A stretch of DNA of 64,000 nt from Mycobacterium sp. IS-1496 (GCF_001499995.1 NZ_LQIU01000001.1:1-64000); one strand, 5' to 3'. Numbered from the stretch's first letter, positions 48,671 through 57,186 are shown. Notes: a model not told the origin generated them from the sequence alone. Made by a program: numbers and translations.

Positions 48671-49071
48671 TGAGTCCGACGCGCGTCCTCGTCGCGAAAC
48701 CGGGCCTCGACGGGCACGACCGCGGCGCCAAGATCGTCGCCCGCACGTTGCGCGACGCCGGATTCGAGGTCATCTACACGGGCATCCGCCAGCGCATCGA
48801 GGACATCGTCTCGATCGCCCTGCAGGAGGACGTCTCGCTGGTCGGGCTGTCCATTCTCTCCGGCGCCCACCTGGCCCTGACCCGGCGCACCGTCGAGGCG
48901 CTGCGCGCGGCCGACGCCGGGGACATCGCCGTGGTGGTCGGTGGCACCATCCCGCAGGCCGACGTACCGAAGCTGCTGGAAGCCGGTGCGGCCGCGGTCT
49001 TCCCGACCGGCACACCGTTGGAGACCCTGGTCGCCGAGGTTCGCAAGCTGACCGGTGAGGTGGCGCAGTGA
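48670..49071 (+). CDS. Cobalamin-binding small subunit of acyl-CoA mutase
   Basis: A 133-residue B12-binding domain with the DxHxxG signature in KPGLDGHDRGAKIVA, where His replaces dimethylbenzimidazole as lower cobalt ligand, then GLSILSGAHLALTRR and VVVGGTIPQADVP around the cofactor tail. Its ATG shares one base with the mutase stop, ensuring coupled synthesis. Forms the holoenzyme with the preceding subunit. Confidence 0.94.
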
Positions 49072-49082
49072 CCCGGCGGTCG

Positions 49083-49140
49083 CCGAACGTGCGCCTGCTG
49101 CGACTTTTCGGCCGGGATTCCGCACTGACCGCACGTTCGG
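49083..49140. repeat. Palindromic intergenic element
   Basis: CCGAACGTGCG (49083-49093) and CGCACGTTCGG (49130-49140) are perfect reverse complements separated by 36 bases. I have a memory of similar CGAACGTGCG-bounded elements scattered in fast-growing mycobacterial genomes. It fills most of the 84-base gap between the B12 subunit and the LLM gene and could form a stem-loop in the message or be a mobile-type repeat. Confidence 0.6.
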
Positions 49141-49155
49141 TGGAGGAGGGCTGAC

Positions 49156-50112
49156 ATGAGACTCGGTGTGATGATCGGCGCCGAACGCGGCGACATGGCC
49201 CGCAAGGTCACCAAGCTGGTGTCCGACATCGAATGGGCGGAATCGGCGGGGATGGACACCGCCTGGATGCCGCAGGTGCCCAACGACTTCGACTGCCTGA
49301 CCATGGTCGCGCTGATGGCCGCGCACACCACCCGCATCGAACTCGGCACCGCGGTGGTGCCTCTGCAGACGCAGCATCCGATCGCGCTGGCGAGGCAGGC
49401 GCTGTCGGTGCACGCCATGGCCGCAGGCCGGCTCGCGCTCGGCGTCGGCCCCTCGCACCACTGGATCGTGCGGGACATGCTCGGACTGCCCTACGAGAAG
49501 CCCGCGGGCTACACCCGCGATTACCTCGAGGTGCTCAACACCGCACTGGCCGGCCCCGGCGACGTGGACGTCGAGAACGACTCCTTCACGGTGCACAATC
49601 CGACTGTGCTGCAGGCCGATACGCCGATGCCGGTGCTGGTGGCCGCCCTCGGTCCGGTGATGCTGCAGATCGCCGGTGAACTCGCCGACGGTACGGTGCT
49701 GTGGATGGCCGACGAGAAGGCGATCGGCGAGCACATCGCGCCGAAGATCACCAAGGCGGCGGCGGACGCGGGCAGGCCCGCCCCGCGCATCGTCGCGGGC
49801 ATCCCGGTGTGTCTGTGTGCGAACTCCGAGATCGACGCGGCCAAGGACCGGGCCAATCGCATCCTCGCCGAGGCCGAGACGTCGCCCAACTATCAGCGAC
49901 TGCTCGACCGCGGCGACGCCCGCAACGTCGGCGACCTGTGCGCCGCGGGTGACGAGGAGTCGATCCTGCGTCGATTCCGAGATTTCGCCGACGCCGGGGT
50001 CACGGATCTGTCCGTGCGCCTGCTGCCGATCGGCGACACCCGCGACGAGTTGATCGCCTCGAAGCACCGCACTCGTGAGGTGATCGCCGAACTGGCCAAG
50101 CAGGTGCGGTGA
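49156..50112 (+). CDS. LLM-class flavin/F420-dependent oxidoreductase
   Basis: A 318-residue luciferase-like TIM-barrel protein (MRLGVMIGAERGD, SDIEWAESAGMDTAWMPQV, RIELGTAVVPLQTQHPIALARQALSVHAMAAGRLALGVG is the family core in parts). The layout matches the F420-dependent branch common in mycobacteria, which reduce or oxidise alcohols, enones or cofactors at low potential. GGAGGAGG precedes the ATG. The stop overlaps the CoA-transferase start. Cofactor choice (F420 or FMN) cannot be settled from sequence alone. Confidence 0.87.
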   Translation: MRLGVMIGAERGDMARKVTKLVSDIEWAESAGMDTAWMPQVPNDFDCLTMVALMAAHTTRIELGTAVVPLQTQHPIALARQALSVHAMAAGRLALGVGPSHHWIVRDMLGLPYEKPAGYTRDYLEVLNTALAGPGDVDVENDSFTVHNPTVLQADTPMPVLVAALGPVMLQIAGELADGTVLWMADEKAIGEHIAPKITKAAADAGRPAPRIVAGIPVCLCANSEIDAAKDRANRILAEAETSPNYQRLLDRGDARNVGDLCAAGDEESILRRFRDFADAGVTDLSVRLLPIGDTRDELIASKHRTREVIAELAKQVR

Positions 50113-51155
50113 CCGCACCGCTGGCCGGTATCCGGATTCTCGAGGTCGGTGTGATGCTCGCCGGTCCGTACGCGACGATGATGCTCGCCGACCTCGGCGC
50201 CGAGGTGACGAAGGTCGAGCCACCCGGCGGGGAGATCTCGCGACAGGTCGGCGACAGTTACTTCGCCAGCCTGAACCGCAACAAGACCAACGTCTGTCTG
50301 GATCTGCAGTCCGCCGAGGGGCAGCGTCGGCTCGGTGAGCTGGTCGCGGAATCCCATGCGCTGCTGGTGAACATGAAGCCGTCGGTGATCCGCCGGCTCG
50401 GGCTCACCTACGAGGCGCTGCGCAAGCACAACGAGAAGATCGTGTGCGTGGCGCTGACGGGTTTCGGGCTGGACGGCGGGGACGATCCGGCGTTCGACTA
50501 CGTGATCCAGGCGGCCACCGGTGTGGCGGCGATGACCGGCGATCCAGACGGGCCGCCGACGCTTCCGGGCTACTCGTCGGCCGACAACTCGACCGGGCTG
50601 ACCGCCGCCCTCGGCCTACTGGCGATGATCGTCTCCGGTCGCGGCGGACAGGTCGACGTCTCGCTGCGCGATGTGATGCTCTCGCAGCTGAACTACCGGG
50701 CGGCGGCGTACCTCAACGACGGGGTGGCGCCGCGCCGTCACCCCAACGGTGCGCACTCGTTCTACGTTCCGGCGCAACTGTTTCCGACCGCCGACGGTTA
50801 CCTGGCGTTGTTCGTCACCCACGACGGGTTCTGGCGGCTGTTCGCGGACGAGGCCGGTATCGGGGGTTTCCCCACCATGGCCGAACGGGCCGCGCGTCGC
50901 AACGAGGTGCTCGCCCTCGTCACCGAGGCGCTGGCCCGGGATACCGCCAAGGGATGGGAGGCGCGCCTGCGCCCGCTGGGCATCCCGGCCGCGGCCGTGC
51001 GCGGGTTGCCCGACGCACTGGAGGAGACGCCGGAGGCGCTGGTGACCGCAGGCGACTTCCGGCTGGTCGGCAGTCCGATCCGCATCGCCGGCTACCAGCC
51101 CGAGTACCGCCCGCCGCCGCCACGTCCGGAGGCGGCCACCGGTCAGTCGTCGTAG
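50109..51155 (+). CDS. CaiB/BaiF family CoA-transferase
   Basis: A 348-residue class III CoA-transferase that moves CoA between acyl-CoA and a free acid. N-terminal LAGIRILEVGVMLAGPYATMMLADLGAEVTKVE (read in parts) and the catalytic Asp region FDYVIQAATGVAAMTGDP are present. Racemases of the AMACR type share this fold, so epimerisation of an alpha-methyl acyl-CoA is an alternative. GTG 50109 overlaps the LLM stop (GTGA). It overlaps the convergent ferredoxin gene by 13 bases. Confidence 0.87.
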   Translation: MTAPLAGIRILEVGVMLAGPYATMMLADLGAEVTKVEPPGGEISRQVGDSYFASLNRNKTNVCLDLQSAEGQRRLGELVAESHALLVNMKPSVIRRLGLTYEALRKHNEKIVCVALTGFGLDGGDDPAFDYVIQAATGVAAMTGDPDGPPTLPGYSSADNSTGLTAALGLLAMIVSGRGGQVDVSLRDVMLSQLNYRAAAYLNDGVAPRRHPNGAHSFYVPAQLFPTADGYLALFVTHDGFWRLFADEAGIGGFPTMAERAARRNEVLALVTEALARDTAKGWEARLRPLGIPAAAVRGLPDALEETPEALVTAGDFRLVGSPIRIAGYQPEYRPPPPRPEAATGQSS

Positions 51156-51460
51156 GTGACCGCCACTCGCGCCGTGTCGGGGACCGCCTGGCAGGTCAGC
51201 ACATATCCGTCCGCCACTTCGTCGTCGTCGAGCGCGTCGTTGACCCGCATGCTGGCGGTGCCCTCGGTGAGCTTGGCGATGCAGGTTCCGCAGTTGCCGG
51301 CCTCGCAGGAGAACGGCGGTGACATACCGGCCCGGCGGGCGCTCTCCAGCAGCGTCTCCCCGGGCACCTGCGCCACGGACAGCGTCTTGCGGTCGAGCAC
51401 GATGGTGACCTCGGCGCCGGCCCCGCCGTCAGGCGCCGCGGGCATCGGTTCGGCCGTCAT
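51143..51460 (-). CDS. [2Fe-2S] plant-type ferredoxin
   Basis: A 105-residue electron carrier with the cluster cysteines in FSCEAGNCGTC and LTCQAVPD. The pattern around them (SMRVNDALDDDEVADGYVLTCQ) resembles the C-terminal ferredoxin domain of KshB/HmpA-type oxygenase reductases, but here it stands alone without flavin and NADH domains. AAGGAG lies four bases before the ATG. It could feed an oxygenase, the P450 or the LLM enzyme. Divergent from the acyl-CoA synthetase gene. Confidence 0.9.
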   Translation of the reverse strand: MTAEPMPAAPDGGAGAEVTIVLDRKTLSVAQVPGETLLESARRAGMSPPFSCEAGNCGTCIAKLTEGTASMRVNDALDDDEVADGYVLTCQAVPDTARVAVTYDD

Positions 51461-51493
51461 ATGACTCCTTGAGCATGGTGATTCTGATAAATG

Positions 51494-51508
51494 GAGAACT
51501 CTATTCTC
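51494..51508. promoter_or_regulatory. Palindrome GAGAACTCTATTCTC, candidate operator
   Basis: GAGAA-N5-TTCTC between the divergent ferredoxin and synthetase genes, extendable to GGAGAA-N5-TTCTCC. It matches the palindrome at 57187 in 12 of 15 positions (GAGAANNNTATTCTC). A TetR-family regulator is encoded at 59.3 kb. Confidence 0.6.
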
Positions 51509-51566
51509 CCGAAATGATAGGCTGTTCTCAAGTGGAGATTACTTCGTCCAGGAGGGTCCGGCGGCG

Positions 51567-52988
51567 GTGAGCGATGGCCGACACGTGACGGACTCCGCCG
51601 CACTCGCATTCGGGGATCGCGAGTACTCCCTGGCCGAGCTCGACGCTCTGGCCAGCGGTATGGCGACCGCGCTGGAGCAGCGCGGCGTCCGCGCGGGCGA
51701 CCGGGTGGCGATGATGTCGTCGAACCGGCCGGAGTTCGTCGCCGCACTGCGCGGGATCTGGAATCTGGGCGCCGCCGCTGTTCTGATCAGCCCCGCGTGG
51801 AAGCGCACCGAGGTCGCGCACGCGCTGGAGCTCACGCGCCCCAGCCACGCGGTCGGTGACCACCCCGTGCTCGCCGAGCAGATGCCCATGCTCCACCTGG
51901 ACGAACCGGTCACGCCGGGCCGCCGCGAATTCGACGACATCGCACCGGACTCCGACGCGCTGTTCGTGTTCAGCTCCGGCACGACCGGTATGCCGAAGGC
52001 GGTCCGGCACACGCACCGGGCGTTCGCGGTCGCGGTGCGGCACTGGCGCGACGCCCTGGAACTGTCCTCGGCCGACCGGATGCAGATCATGACGCCGCCG
52101 TCGCACATCCTCGGTCTGCTCAACATCGTCATGGCGCTGGACACGGGCACCTGGATCCGCCTGCACCCGCGCTTCGACATCGACACGATGTTGCACCACA
52201 TCGAATCGGACCGGATCACCATCGAGATGGCCGTCGCGCCGATCGCGCTGGCGCTCGCCGCGCACCCGAAGCTGGAGAGCTACGACCTGTCGTCGCTGCG
52301 CTACATCATGTGGTGCGCAACGCCGGTCACCACGAGCGTCGCCGACGACGTCACCCGCCGTACCGGAGTCGAGTGGGTGGCCGCCTACGGCACCACCGAA
52401 CTGCCGGTCATCGCAGCCAATCCCGTCACCGGTGCGCGCCTGGACACGGTCGGGAGGCCGGTGCCCGGTGTCCGGGTGCGGGTGGTGTCGCTCGAGGAGG
52501 GGACGCCGGTGGGCCCGGACGAGGTCGGGGAGATCCAGGTGCGGTCGGATTCGGTCATGGCCGGCTACCTGCCGCGGGAGGCGACGTCGGCGGCGTTCGC
52601 GGACGGGTGGTACCGCACCGGTGACGTGGGACGCCTCGACGCCGACGGCTGGCTGCGCATCACCGACCGCTCCAAGGAGATGATCAAGGTCCGGGGTTTC
52701 CAGGTGGCGCCGGCCGAGGTCGAAGCGGTGCTGCACGGCCATCCCGCGGTCGAGGACTGCGCGGTGTTCGGCGAGCCCCACCCGACCGACGGCGAGGCCG
52801 TGGTCGCCGCGGTCACCACGAACAGCGGCGTCTTTGCCGACGAGTTGACCGAACTCGTCGCCGGGACGCTGGCGTCGTACAAGCGACCGAGCCGGGTGGT
52901 CTTCGTCCCGGCGATTCCGCGCCTACCTTCCGGGAAGGTCCTGCGCCGAGTGTTGAAGGAGCAGCATGGACGCACGTCTGACGTCTGA
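51567..52988 (+). CDS. Acyl-CoA synthetase (class I adenylate-forming)
   Basis: A 473-residue ligase, short for the family. Motifs: VFSSGTTGMPKAVRHTH, AYGTTELPV, GWYRTGDVGRLDADGWLRI, then RLPSGKVLRRVL with the catalytic Lys. It likely activates the pathway's starting acid or an intermediate. GTG 51567 is preceded by AGGAGGGT at 16 bases, so the ribosome binding site is rather far; no better start is visible. It overlaps the next gene by 23 bases and heads a synthetase-dehydrogenase-dehydrogenase-crotonase operon. Confidence 0.9.
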   Translation: MSDGRHVTDSAALAFGDREYSLAELDALASGMATALEQRGVRAGDRVAMMSSNRPEFVAALRGIWNLGAAAVLISPAWKRTEVAHALELTRPSHAVGDHPVLAEQMPMLHLDEPVTPGRREFDDIAPDSDALFVFSSGTTGMPKAVRHTHRAFAVAVRHWRDALELSSADRMQIMTPPSHILGLLNIVMALDTGTWIRLHPRFDIDTMLHHIESDRITIEMAVAPIALALAAHPKLESYDLSSLRYIMWCATPVTTSVADDVTRRTGVEWVAAYGTTELPVIAANPVTGARLDTVGRPVPGVRVRVVSLEEGTPVGPDEVGEIQVRSDSVMAGYLPREATSAAFADGWYRTGDVGRLDADGWLRITDRSKEMIKVRGFQVAPAEVEAVLHGHPAVEDCAVFGEPHPTDGEAVVAAVTTNSGVFADELTELVAGTLASYKRPSRVVFVPAIPRLPSGKVLRRVLKEQHGRTSDV

Positions 52989-53781
52989 ACAGCGGCAGTT
53001 GCGCGACGCCGCAGCCGAAGTGGCGGGCGACCTCGGCCCCACTTCGGTGGCCGACCTGGAGGACCGGGCCCGGGTGGCGAGGCTCGAGAAGGCCGTCGAC
53101 GGCACCGGGTTCCGCACCCTGCGGTCCGACGGTGCCTCGGCCGTGGAGGTCGCGATCGTGGCAGAGGAGTTCGGCCGTGGGCTGGTCGACGTGCCGTTCC
53201 TCGGTCCGGTGCTCGCCGATGATCTGCAGCGCCGGATCGGTCGTGAGATCTCGGTCGACGCGGCCGACCCGACATCGATCGACCTCACCGGAAGCCTTGT
53301 CGGAGCGGTCGAGTCGCCGTCGGAGCTTGCCGAGCTGTCCGACGAGGATTCGGGCCGCTGGCACGCGCTCGCACTGGCCGCGACGACCGGCGACATGCTC
53401 GGCGCCGCGCGCGGAACCCATTCGCTGGCCACCGAATACGCCAAGGTGCGGGAGCAGTACGGATCGGTGATCGGCTCGTACCAGGCAGTCGCGCATCTAC
53501 TCGCCGAGGGCCTGGCCCTGATCGAGGGATCGATTAGTGTCGCCCGGCACGCGGCCTGGGCCGTCGACGAACTGCCGGTCCGCGAGGCGATCGAGGCGGC
53601 CCGGATCGCCAAGATCTACTGCGCACGGGCGGCGATGACCGTGTGTGAGAACTCGATTCAGGTGCACGGTGGCATCGGGAACACGTGGGAATGTCTGGCG
53701 CACGTCTACCTGCGCCGCGTGCTCGCCGCCACCGAGATGTGGCCCGCGAAGCTGGAGGAGTTGACCATTGGACTTTCGTGA
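52966..53781 (+). CDS. Acyl-CoA dehydrogenase, short subunit
   Basis: A 271-residue protein of the acyl-CoA dehydrogenase fold, clearly shorter than the usual 380. The N-terminal helical domain is compressed and the middle beta domain is mostly missing; the C-terminal part keeps VREQYGSVIGSYQAVAHLLAE and HGGIGNTWECLAHVYLRR, where the Glu after Trp is the catalytic base position in steroid-type dehydrogenases. With the following full-length gene it probably forms an alpha2beta2 enzyme like the mycobacterial FadE pairs for steroid side chains. Confidence 0.87.
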   Translation: MDARLTSEQRQLRDAAAEVAGDLGPTSVADLEDRARVARLEKAVDGTGFRTLRSDGASAVEVAIVAEEFGRGLVDVPFLGPVLADDLQRRIGREISVDAADPTSIDLTGSLVGAVESPSELAELSDEDSGRWHALALAATTGDMLGAARGTHSLATEYAKVREQYGSVIGSYQAVAHLLAEGLALIEGSISVARHAAWAVDELPVREAIEAARIAKIYCARAAMTVCENSIQVHGGIGNTWECLAHVYLRRVLAATEMWPAKLEELTIGLS

Positions 53782-54856
53782 TTCCCCCGAGGAAGCCGCG
53801 TTCCGGGATCGGTTGCGCGCGTGGCTCACCGAGCAGAAGGGCAAGTTCCCGACCTCTGGTGACGCATACTGGGCCAAGGCCGGAGAGTGGCACCAGGCAC
53901 TCTTCCAGGCGGGCTTCTTCGGCACCTCCTGGCCGAAGGCCTACGGCGGACAGGATCTGCCGCCGGTGTACGACGTGATCGTCGACGAGGAGATCGCCAA
54001 GGCCGGTGCGCCGGCGCGGCCGAGTCTGGGCTACCTCGTCGTCGGCCTCAGCCATCACGGCAGTGAGGAACTGCGGCAGCGTTTCCTGCCCGGCATGATC
54101 AACGGGACCGAGCGGTGGTGCCAGGGCTTCTCCGAGCCCGGCGCGGGTTCGGACTTGGCGTCGTTGACCACCACCGCGGTCCGCGACGGCGATGAGTACG
54201 TCATCCACGGACACAAGATCTGGACCAGCTACTCGGATGTCGCCGACTGGTGTCTGGTGCTGGCCCGCACCGATAGGGACGTGCCGAAACACAAAGGCAT
54301 CTCGGCGTTCATCGTCACCATGCACCAGCCGGGGATCGAACAGCGGCCGCTGCAGATGATCAGCGGCGTCACCAAGGAGTTCGGCCAGGTCAGTTTCGAC
54401 GGCGCGCGCGTTCCCGCCGAGAACATGGTCGGCGCACCGGGGGAGGGCTGGAAGCTGGCGATGACGGTTGTCAGCCACGAACGTGAGCCCTCGACGCTCG
54501 GGTTCTCCGCCCGCTATGGAAAGACCGTGCGCCAGATGGCCTCTCGGGTCGACGGTGCGCCGAACGAGGAACTGCTGTGGGCGTGGGTTCAGACCGAGAT
54601 GTTGCGACTGCACGTGCGTCGACGGTTGTCCGAACAGTTGGACGGCATCACTCACGGGCCGCAGGGATCGCTCGACAAGTTGCTGATGACCTGGACCGAG
54701 CAGTCCGTCGGTCACGCCGCGTTGAAAACCGTCGGCACGTCGGACGAGGAACTCTTCGGGGCGTACATGTACAGCCGGGCGCAGAGCGTGATGGGTGGTA
54801 CGTCGCAGATCCAGAAGAACATCATCGCGTCACGAATCTTGGGATTGGGAGTCTAG
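53768..54856 (+). CDS. Acyl-CoA dehydrogenase, long subunit
   Basis: A 362-residue partner of the previous protein. It has the FAD-binding middle domain WCQGFSEPGAGSDLASLTT and HGHKIWTSYSDVADWCLVLART, and the C-terminal MGGTSQIQKNIIASRILG. The C-terminal helix lacks the catalytic Glu pattern seen in the short subunit, in line with a shared active site across a heteromer. Unusual TTG start at 53768 overlaps the previous stop by 14 bases; the sequence MDFRDSPEEAAFR fits the family start. Confidence 0.9.
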   Translation: MDFRDSPEEAAFRDRLRAWLTEQKGKFPTSGDAYWAKAGEWHQALFQAGFFGTSWPKAYGGQDLPPVYDVIVDEEIAKAGAPARPSLGYLVVGLSHHGSEELRQRFLPGMINGTERWCQGFSEPGAGSDLASLTTTAVRDGDEYVIHGHKIWTSYSDVADWCLVLARTDRDVPKHKGISAFIVTMHQPGIEQRPLQMISGVTKEFGQVSFDGARVPAENMVGAPGEGWKLAMTVVSHEREPSTLGFSARYGKTVRQMASRVDGAPNEELLWAWVQTEMLRLHVRRRLSEQLDGITHGPQGSLDKLLMTWTEQSVGHAALKTVGTSDEELFGAYMYSRAQSVMGGTSQIQKNIIASRILGLGV

Positions 54857-55624
54857 ATGTACGGCATGCCTGAGGAGATCCAGGTCACCGCGGACGGTCC
54901 GCTGCGGATCATCACGCTCAACCGTCCCGATGCGCTCAACGCGGTCAACGACGCCCTGCACGTCGGCCTGGCGCAGTTGTGGTCCCGGCTCAACGAGGAC
55001 CTCGACGCGCGGGCGGCGGTGATCACCGGTGCGGGACGGGCCTTTTCGGCCGGCGGCGATTTCGCCTACCTCCAGGAGTTGGCCGGGGACGCGAAGCTGC
55101 GGTCGAAGACAATCCTGCACGGGCGCGAGATCGTGCTGGGGATGACGCGCACCCGGATCCCGGTGGTGGCCGCGGTGAACGGGCCGGCCGTCGGGTTGGG
55201 CTGCAGCCTGGTTGCGCTGAGCGACATCGTCTACATGGCGCCGACGGCGTACTTCGCCGATCCGCACGTGCAGGTGGGCCTGGTGGCCGCCGACGGCGGT
55301 CCGCTGACGTGGCCGCTGCACATCAGCCTGCTGCTGGCCAAGGAGTTCGCGATGACGGGCACGCGCATCCCTGCCCAGCGCGCGGCCGAGCTGGGGTTGG
55401 CCAACCACATCGTCGAGGATCCGCTCGCCGAGGCCATCGCCTGTGCCGAGAAGATGATGCAGATGCCCCGCCAGGCTCTCGAGGCGACGAAGCGGCTGCT
55501 CAACATCCACCTCGAGCGGGCCGTGCTCGCGAGCCTCGACTACGCCAACACCGCCGAAGAGCAGTCGTTCCAGACGGAGGACTTCCAGACGATCGTGGCG
55601 AAGCTCAACGCCAAGAACAACTGA
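54857..55624 (+). CDS. Crotonase-fold protein, catalytic glutamates absent
   Basis: A 255-residue enoyl-CoA hydratase/isomerase-like protein that starts directly after the dehydrogenase stop. The oxyanion-hole segments FSAGGDFAYL and NGPAVGLGCS are intact. The two glutamates that activate water in classical hydratase (rat Glu144 and Glu164) align with Ser117 and His137 (DPHVQVGLVAADGG). So simple hydration is doubtful; isomerase, hydrolase or C-C cleavage are other crotonase reactions. The DPHVQVG form recurs in actinobacterial crotonases, as I remember, without known activity. Confidence 0.85.
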   Translation: MYGMPEEIQVTADGPLRIITLNRPDALNAVNDALHVGLAQLWSRLNEDLDARAAVITGAGRAFSAGGDFAYLQELAGDAKLRSKTILHGREIVLGMTRTRIPVVAAVNGPAVGLGCSLVALSDIVYMAPTAYFADPHVQVGLVAADGGPLTWPLHISLLLAKEFAMTGTRIPAQRAAELGLANHIVEDPLAEAIACAEKMMQMPRQALEATKRLLNIHLERAVLASLDYANTAEEQSFQTEDFQTIVAKLNAKNN

Positions 55625-55638
55625 CGGCCGACGCGGAC

Positions 55639-56388
55639 TCAACGCTCGACGATGAGCTCCTCGGAGCGTTGGATCGTTCCGGTGATACCGCCGGCGTCCT
55701 GGCGCGCCAGCAGGACGGCGGCGCGCGCCATCGCCTCCGGCGGCTCGACCATCTCCGGCGGGATCTCGATTCCCGCCCCGCCGGCCTGCCAACCCTCGGT
55801 GAGCACGACGCGCGAGGGGCTCAGGCAGTTCACCGCGATGTTGTCGGCCCGCAGGTCCGCCGCCAGGCCGAGGTAGAGCCGTTCGGCGGCGGCCTTCGAC
55901 ACCCAGTACGCGTTCGAGCCCTGATCGGTCATCGTCACGCCGGTGGTCGTCACCGCGATCAGGGACCCGCCGCCACGCGCCCGCACGTGGGGGATGACCG
56001 CCTTCGTCACCAGGAACACCCCGGTGACGTTGACGTTCAAGCACAGCTGCCAGCGCTTCAGCGGCGTCGACTCGATCGGTCCGAGCCACAGCACCCCGGC
56101 GTTCGCGACGAGGACGTCGATACCGCCGAACGCCGAAACAGTCTGGGCCACCGCGGCTTCCACGGAAGACTCGTCGGTGACGTCGCAGGCCACCGGTAGC
56201 GCGCGACCGCCGGACGCGGTGATGGCATCGGCCACCGAGCCGATGGTGCCCGGCAGCCTGCCCGGCTGCTCTGACCTGGCAGCGACCGCGACGGCGGCCC
56301 CCTCGGCGGCAAGCGCTTTCGCGACCGTCGCGCCGATGCCGCGGCTGGCGCCGGCGACGAAGGCCACCCGGCCCTCCAGCGAGTTCAC
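55639..56388 (-). CDS. SDR family oxidoreductase
   Basis: A 249-residue short-chain dehydrogenase with GASRGIGATVAKAL near the N-terminus, VANAGVLW and the catalytic YWVSK. The catalytic Ser position, 13 residues before the Tyr, reads Thr (VTTTGVT), a conservative but uncommon change. Substrate unknown. Its ATG overlaps the stop of the upstream SDR gene (ATGA), so the two SDRs are made together. It converges with the crotonase gene. Confidence 0.88.
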   Translation of the reverse strand: MNSLEGRVAFVAGASRGIGATVAKALAAEGAAVAVAARSEQPGRLPGTIGSVADAITASGGRALPVACDVTDESSVEAAVAQTVSAFGGIDVLVANAGVLWLGPIESTPLKRWQLCLNVNVTGVFLVTKAVIPHVRARGGGSLIAVTTTGVTMTDQGSNAYWVSKAAAERLYLGLAADLRADNIAVNCLSPSRVVLTEGWQAGGAGIEIPPEMVEPPEAMARAAVLLARQDAGGITGTIQRSEELIVER

Positions 56389-57149
56389 TTGGGCGGGAAC
56401 CGCAACGCTCCGTCGAGGCGGATGATCTCGCCGTTGAGGTAGTCGTTCTCGATGATGCTCTGCGCCAGCTGCGCGTACTCCGTCGAGCGGCCCATCCGCT
56501 TGGGGAACGGCACCTGCGGGGCCCAGTACTGCTCGAGCTGGTCGGCGGCCTTGCCGTAGGCGGGTGTGTTGATGGTCCCCGGCGCGATCGTGCAGACCCG
56601 GATGCCCAGCGGTGACAGGTCGCGCGCCGCCACCAGCGTCATCCCGAGCACGCCGCCCTTGGCCGCCGAGTACGGCAGCTGGCCGATCTGCCCCTCGTAG
56701 CCGGCGATCGATGCGGTGTTGACGATCACGCCGCGGCCACCCTCCTCCAGCGGCTCCGACTTCGCGATCGCCGCCGCCGTCAGCCGCATCACGTTGAACA
56801 CCGCGGTCAGGTAGAACTCGATCGTCTTCTTGAACCCGTCGAGGTCCAGCGGCGAACCGTCCTTGCCGATCAGCCGTCCGCCGCTGGCGGGACCGCCGTG
56901 GGTGTCCACCGAGATGCGCAGCGGGCCGAGCGCCTCGGCCTCGGCGATCGCGGCGTTCACCGACTCCTCGGACGTCGCGTCGGTGCGCACGTACCGCACC
57001 CCGAGCTCCTTCTCGAGCGCCTCGCCCTTCTCGTCGGCGAGGTCGGCGACGACCACCTTCGCGCCGGCGCCCTGCAGTCGGCGCACCGTCGCCTCACCCA
57101 GTCCTCCCGCGCCCCCGACGACGATCGCAGAGCTACCGGCAATCTGCAT
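56385..57149 (-). CDS. SDR 3-hydroxyacyl-CoA dehydrogenase-like (type II, HSD10-like)
   Basis: A 254-residue short-chain dehydrogenase with VVGGAGGLGEATVRRLQ, complete catalytic residues in NTASIAGYEGQIGQLPYSAAK and the APGTINTP loop. The pattern resembles the type II 3-hydroxyacyl-CoA dehydrogenase branch, with an insertion after the fourth strand. It would oxidise a 3-hydroxyacyl-CoA to the 3-keto form cut by the divergent thiolase. ATG 57149 has AAGGAGAAG upstream; a longer ORF upstream runs into the thiolase gene. Confidence 0.88.
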   Translation of the reverse strand: MQIAGSSAIVVGGAGGLGEATVRRLQGAGAKVVVADLADEKGEALEKELGVRYVRTDATSEESVNAAIAEAEALGPLRISVDTHGGPASGGRLIGKDGSPLDLDGFKKTIEFYLTAVFNVMRLTAAAIAKSEPLEEGGRGVIVNTASIAGYEGQIGQLPYSAAKGGVLGMTLVAARDLSPLGIRVCTIAPGTINTPAYGKAADQLEQYWAPQVPFPKRMGRSTEYAQLAQSIIENDYLNGEIIRLDGALRFPPK

Positions 57150-57186
57150 GCGCTTCTCCTTCTTGCGACTATGACTCTCTTCTTGA

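Noticed and set aside
51520..51538. TTCTCAAGTGGAGA as a third operator
   Set aside because: The arms are in the opposite order (TCTC...GAGA) to the GAGAA...TTCTC palindrome and short enough to be chance.
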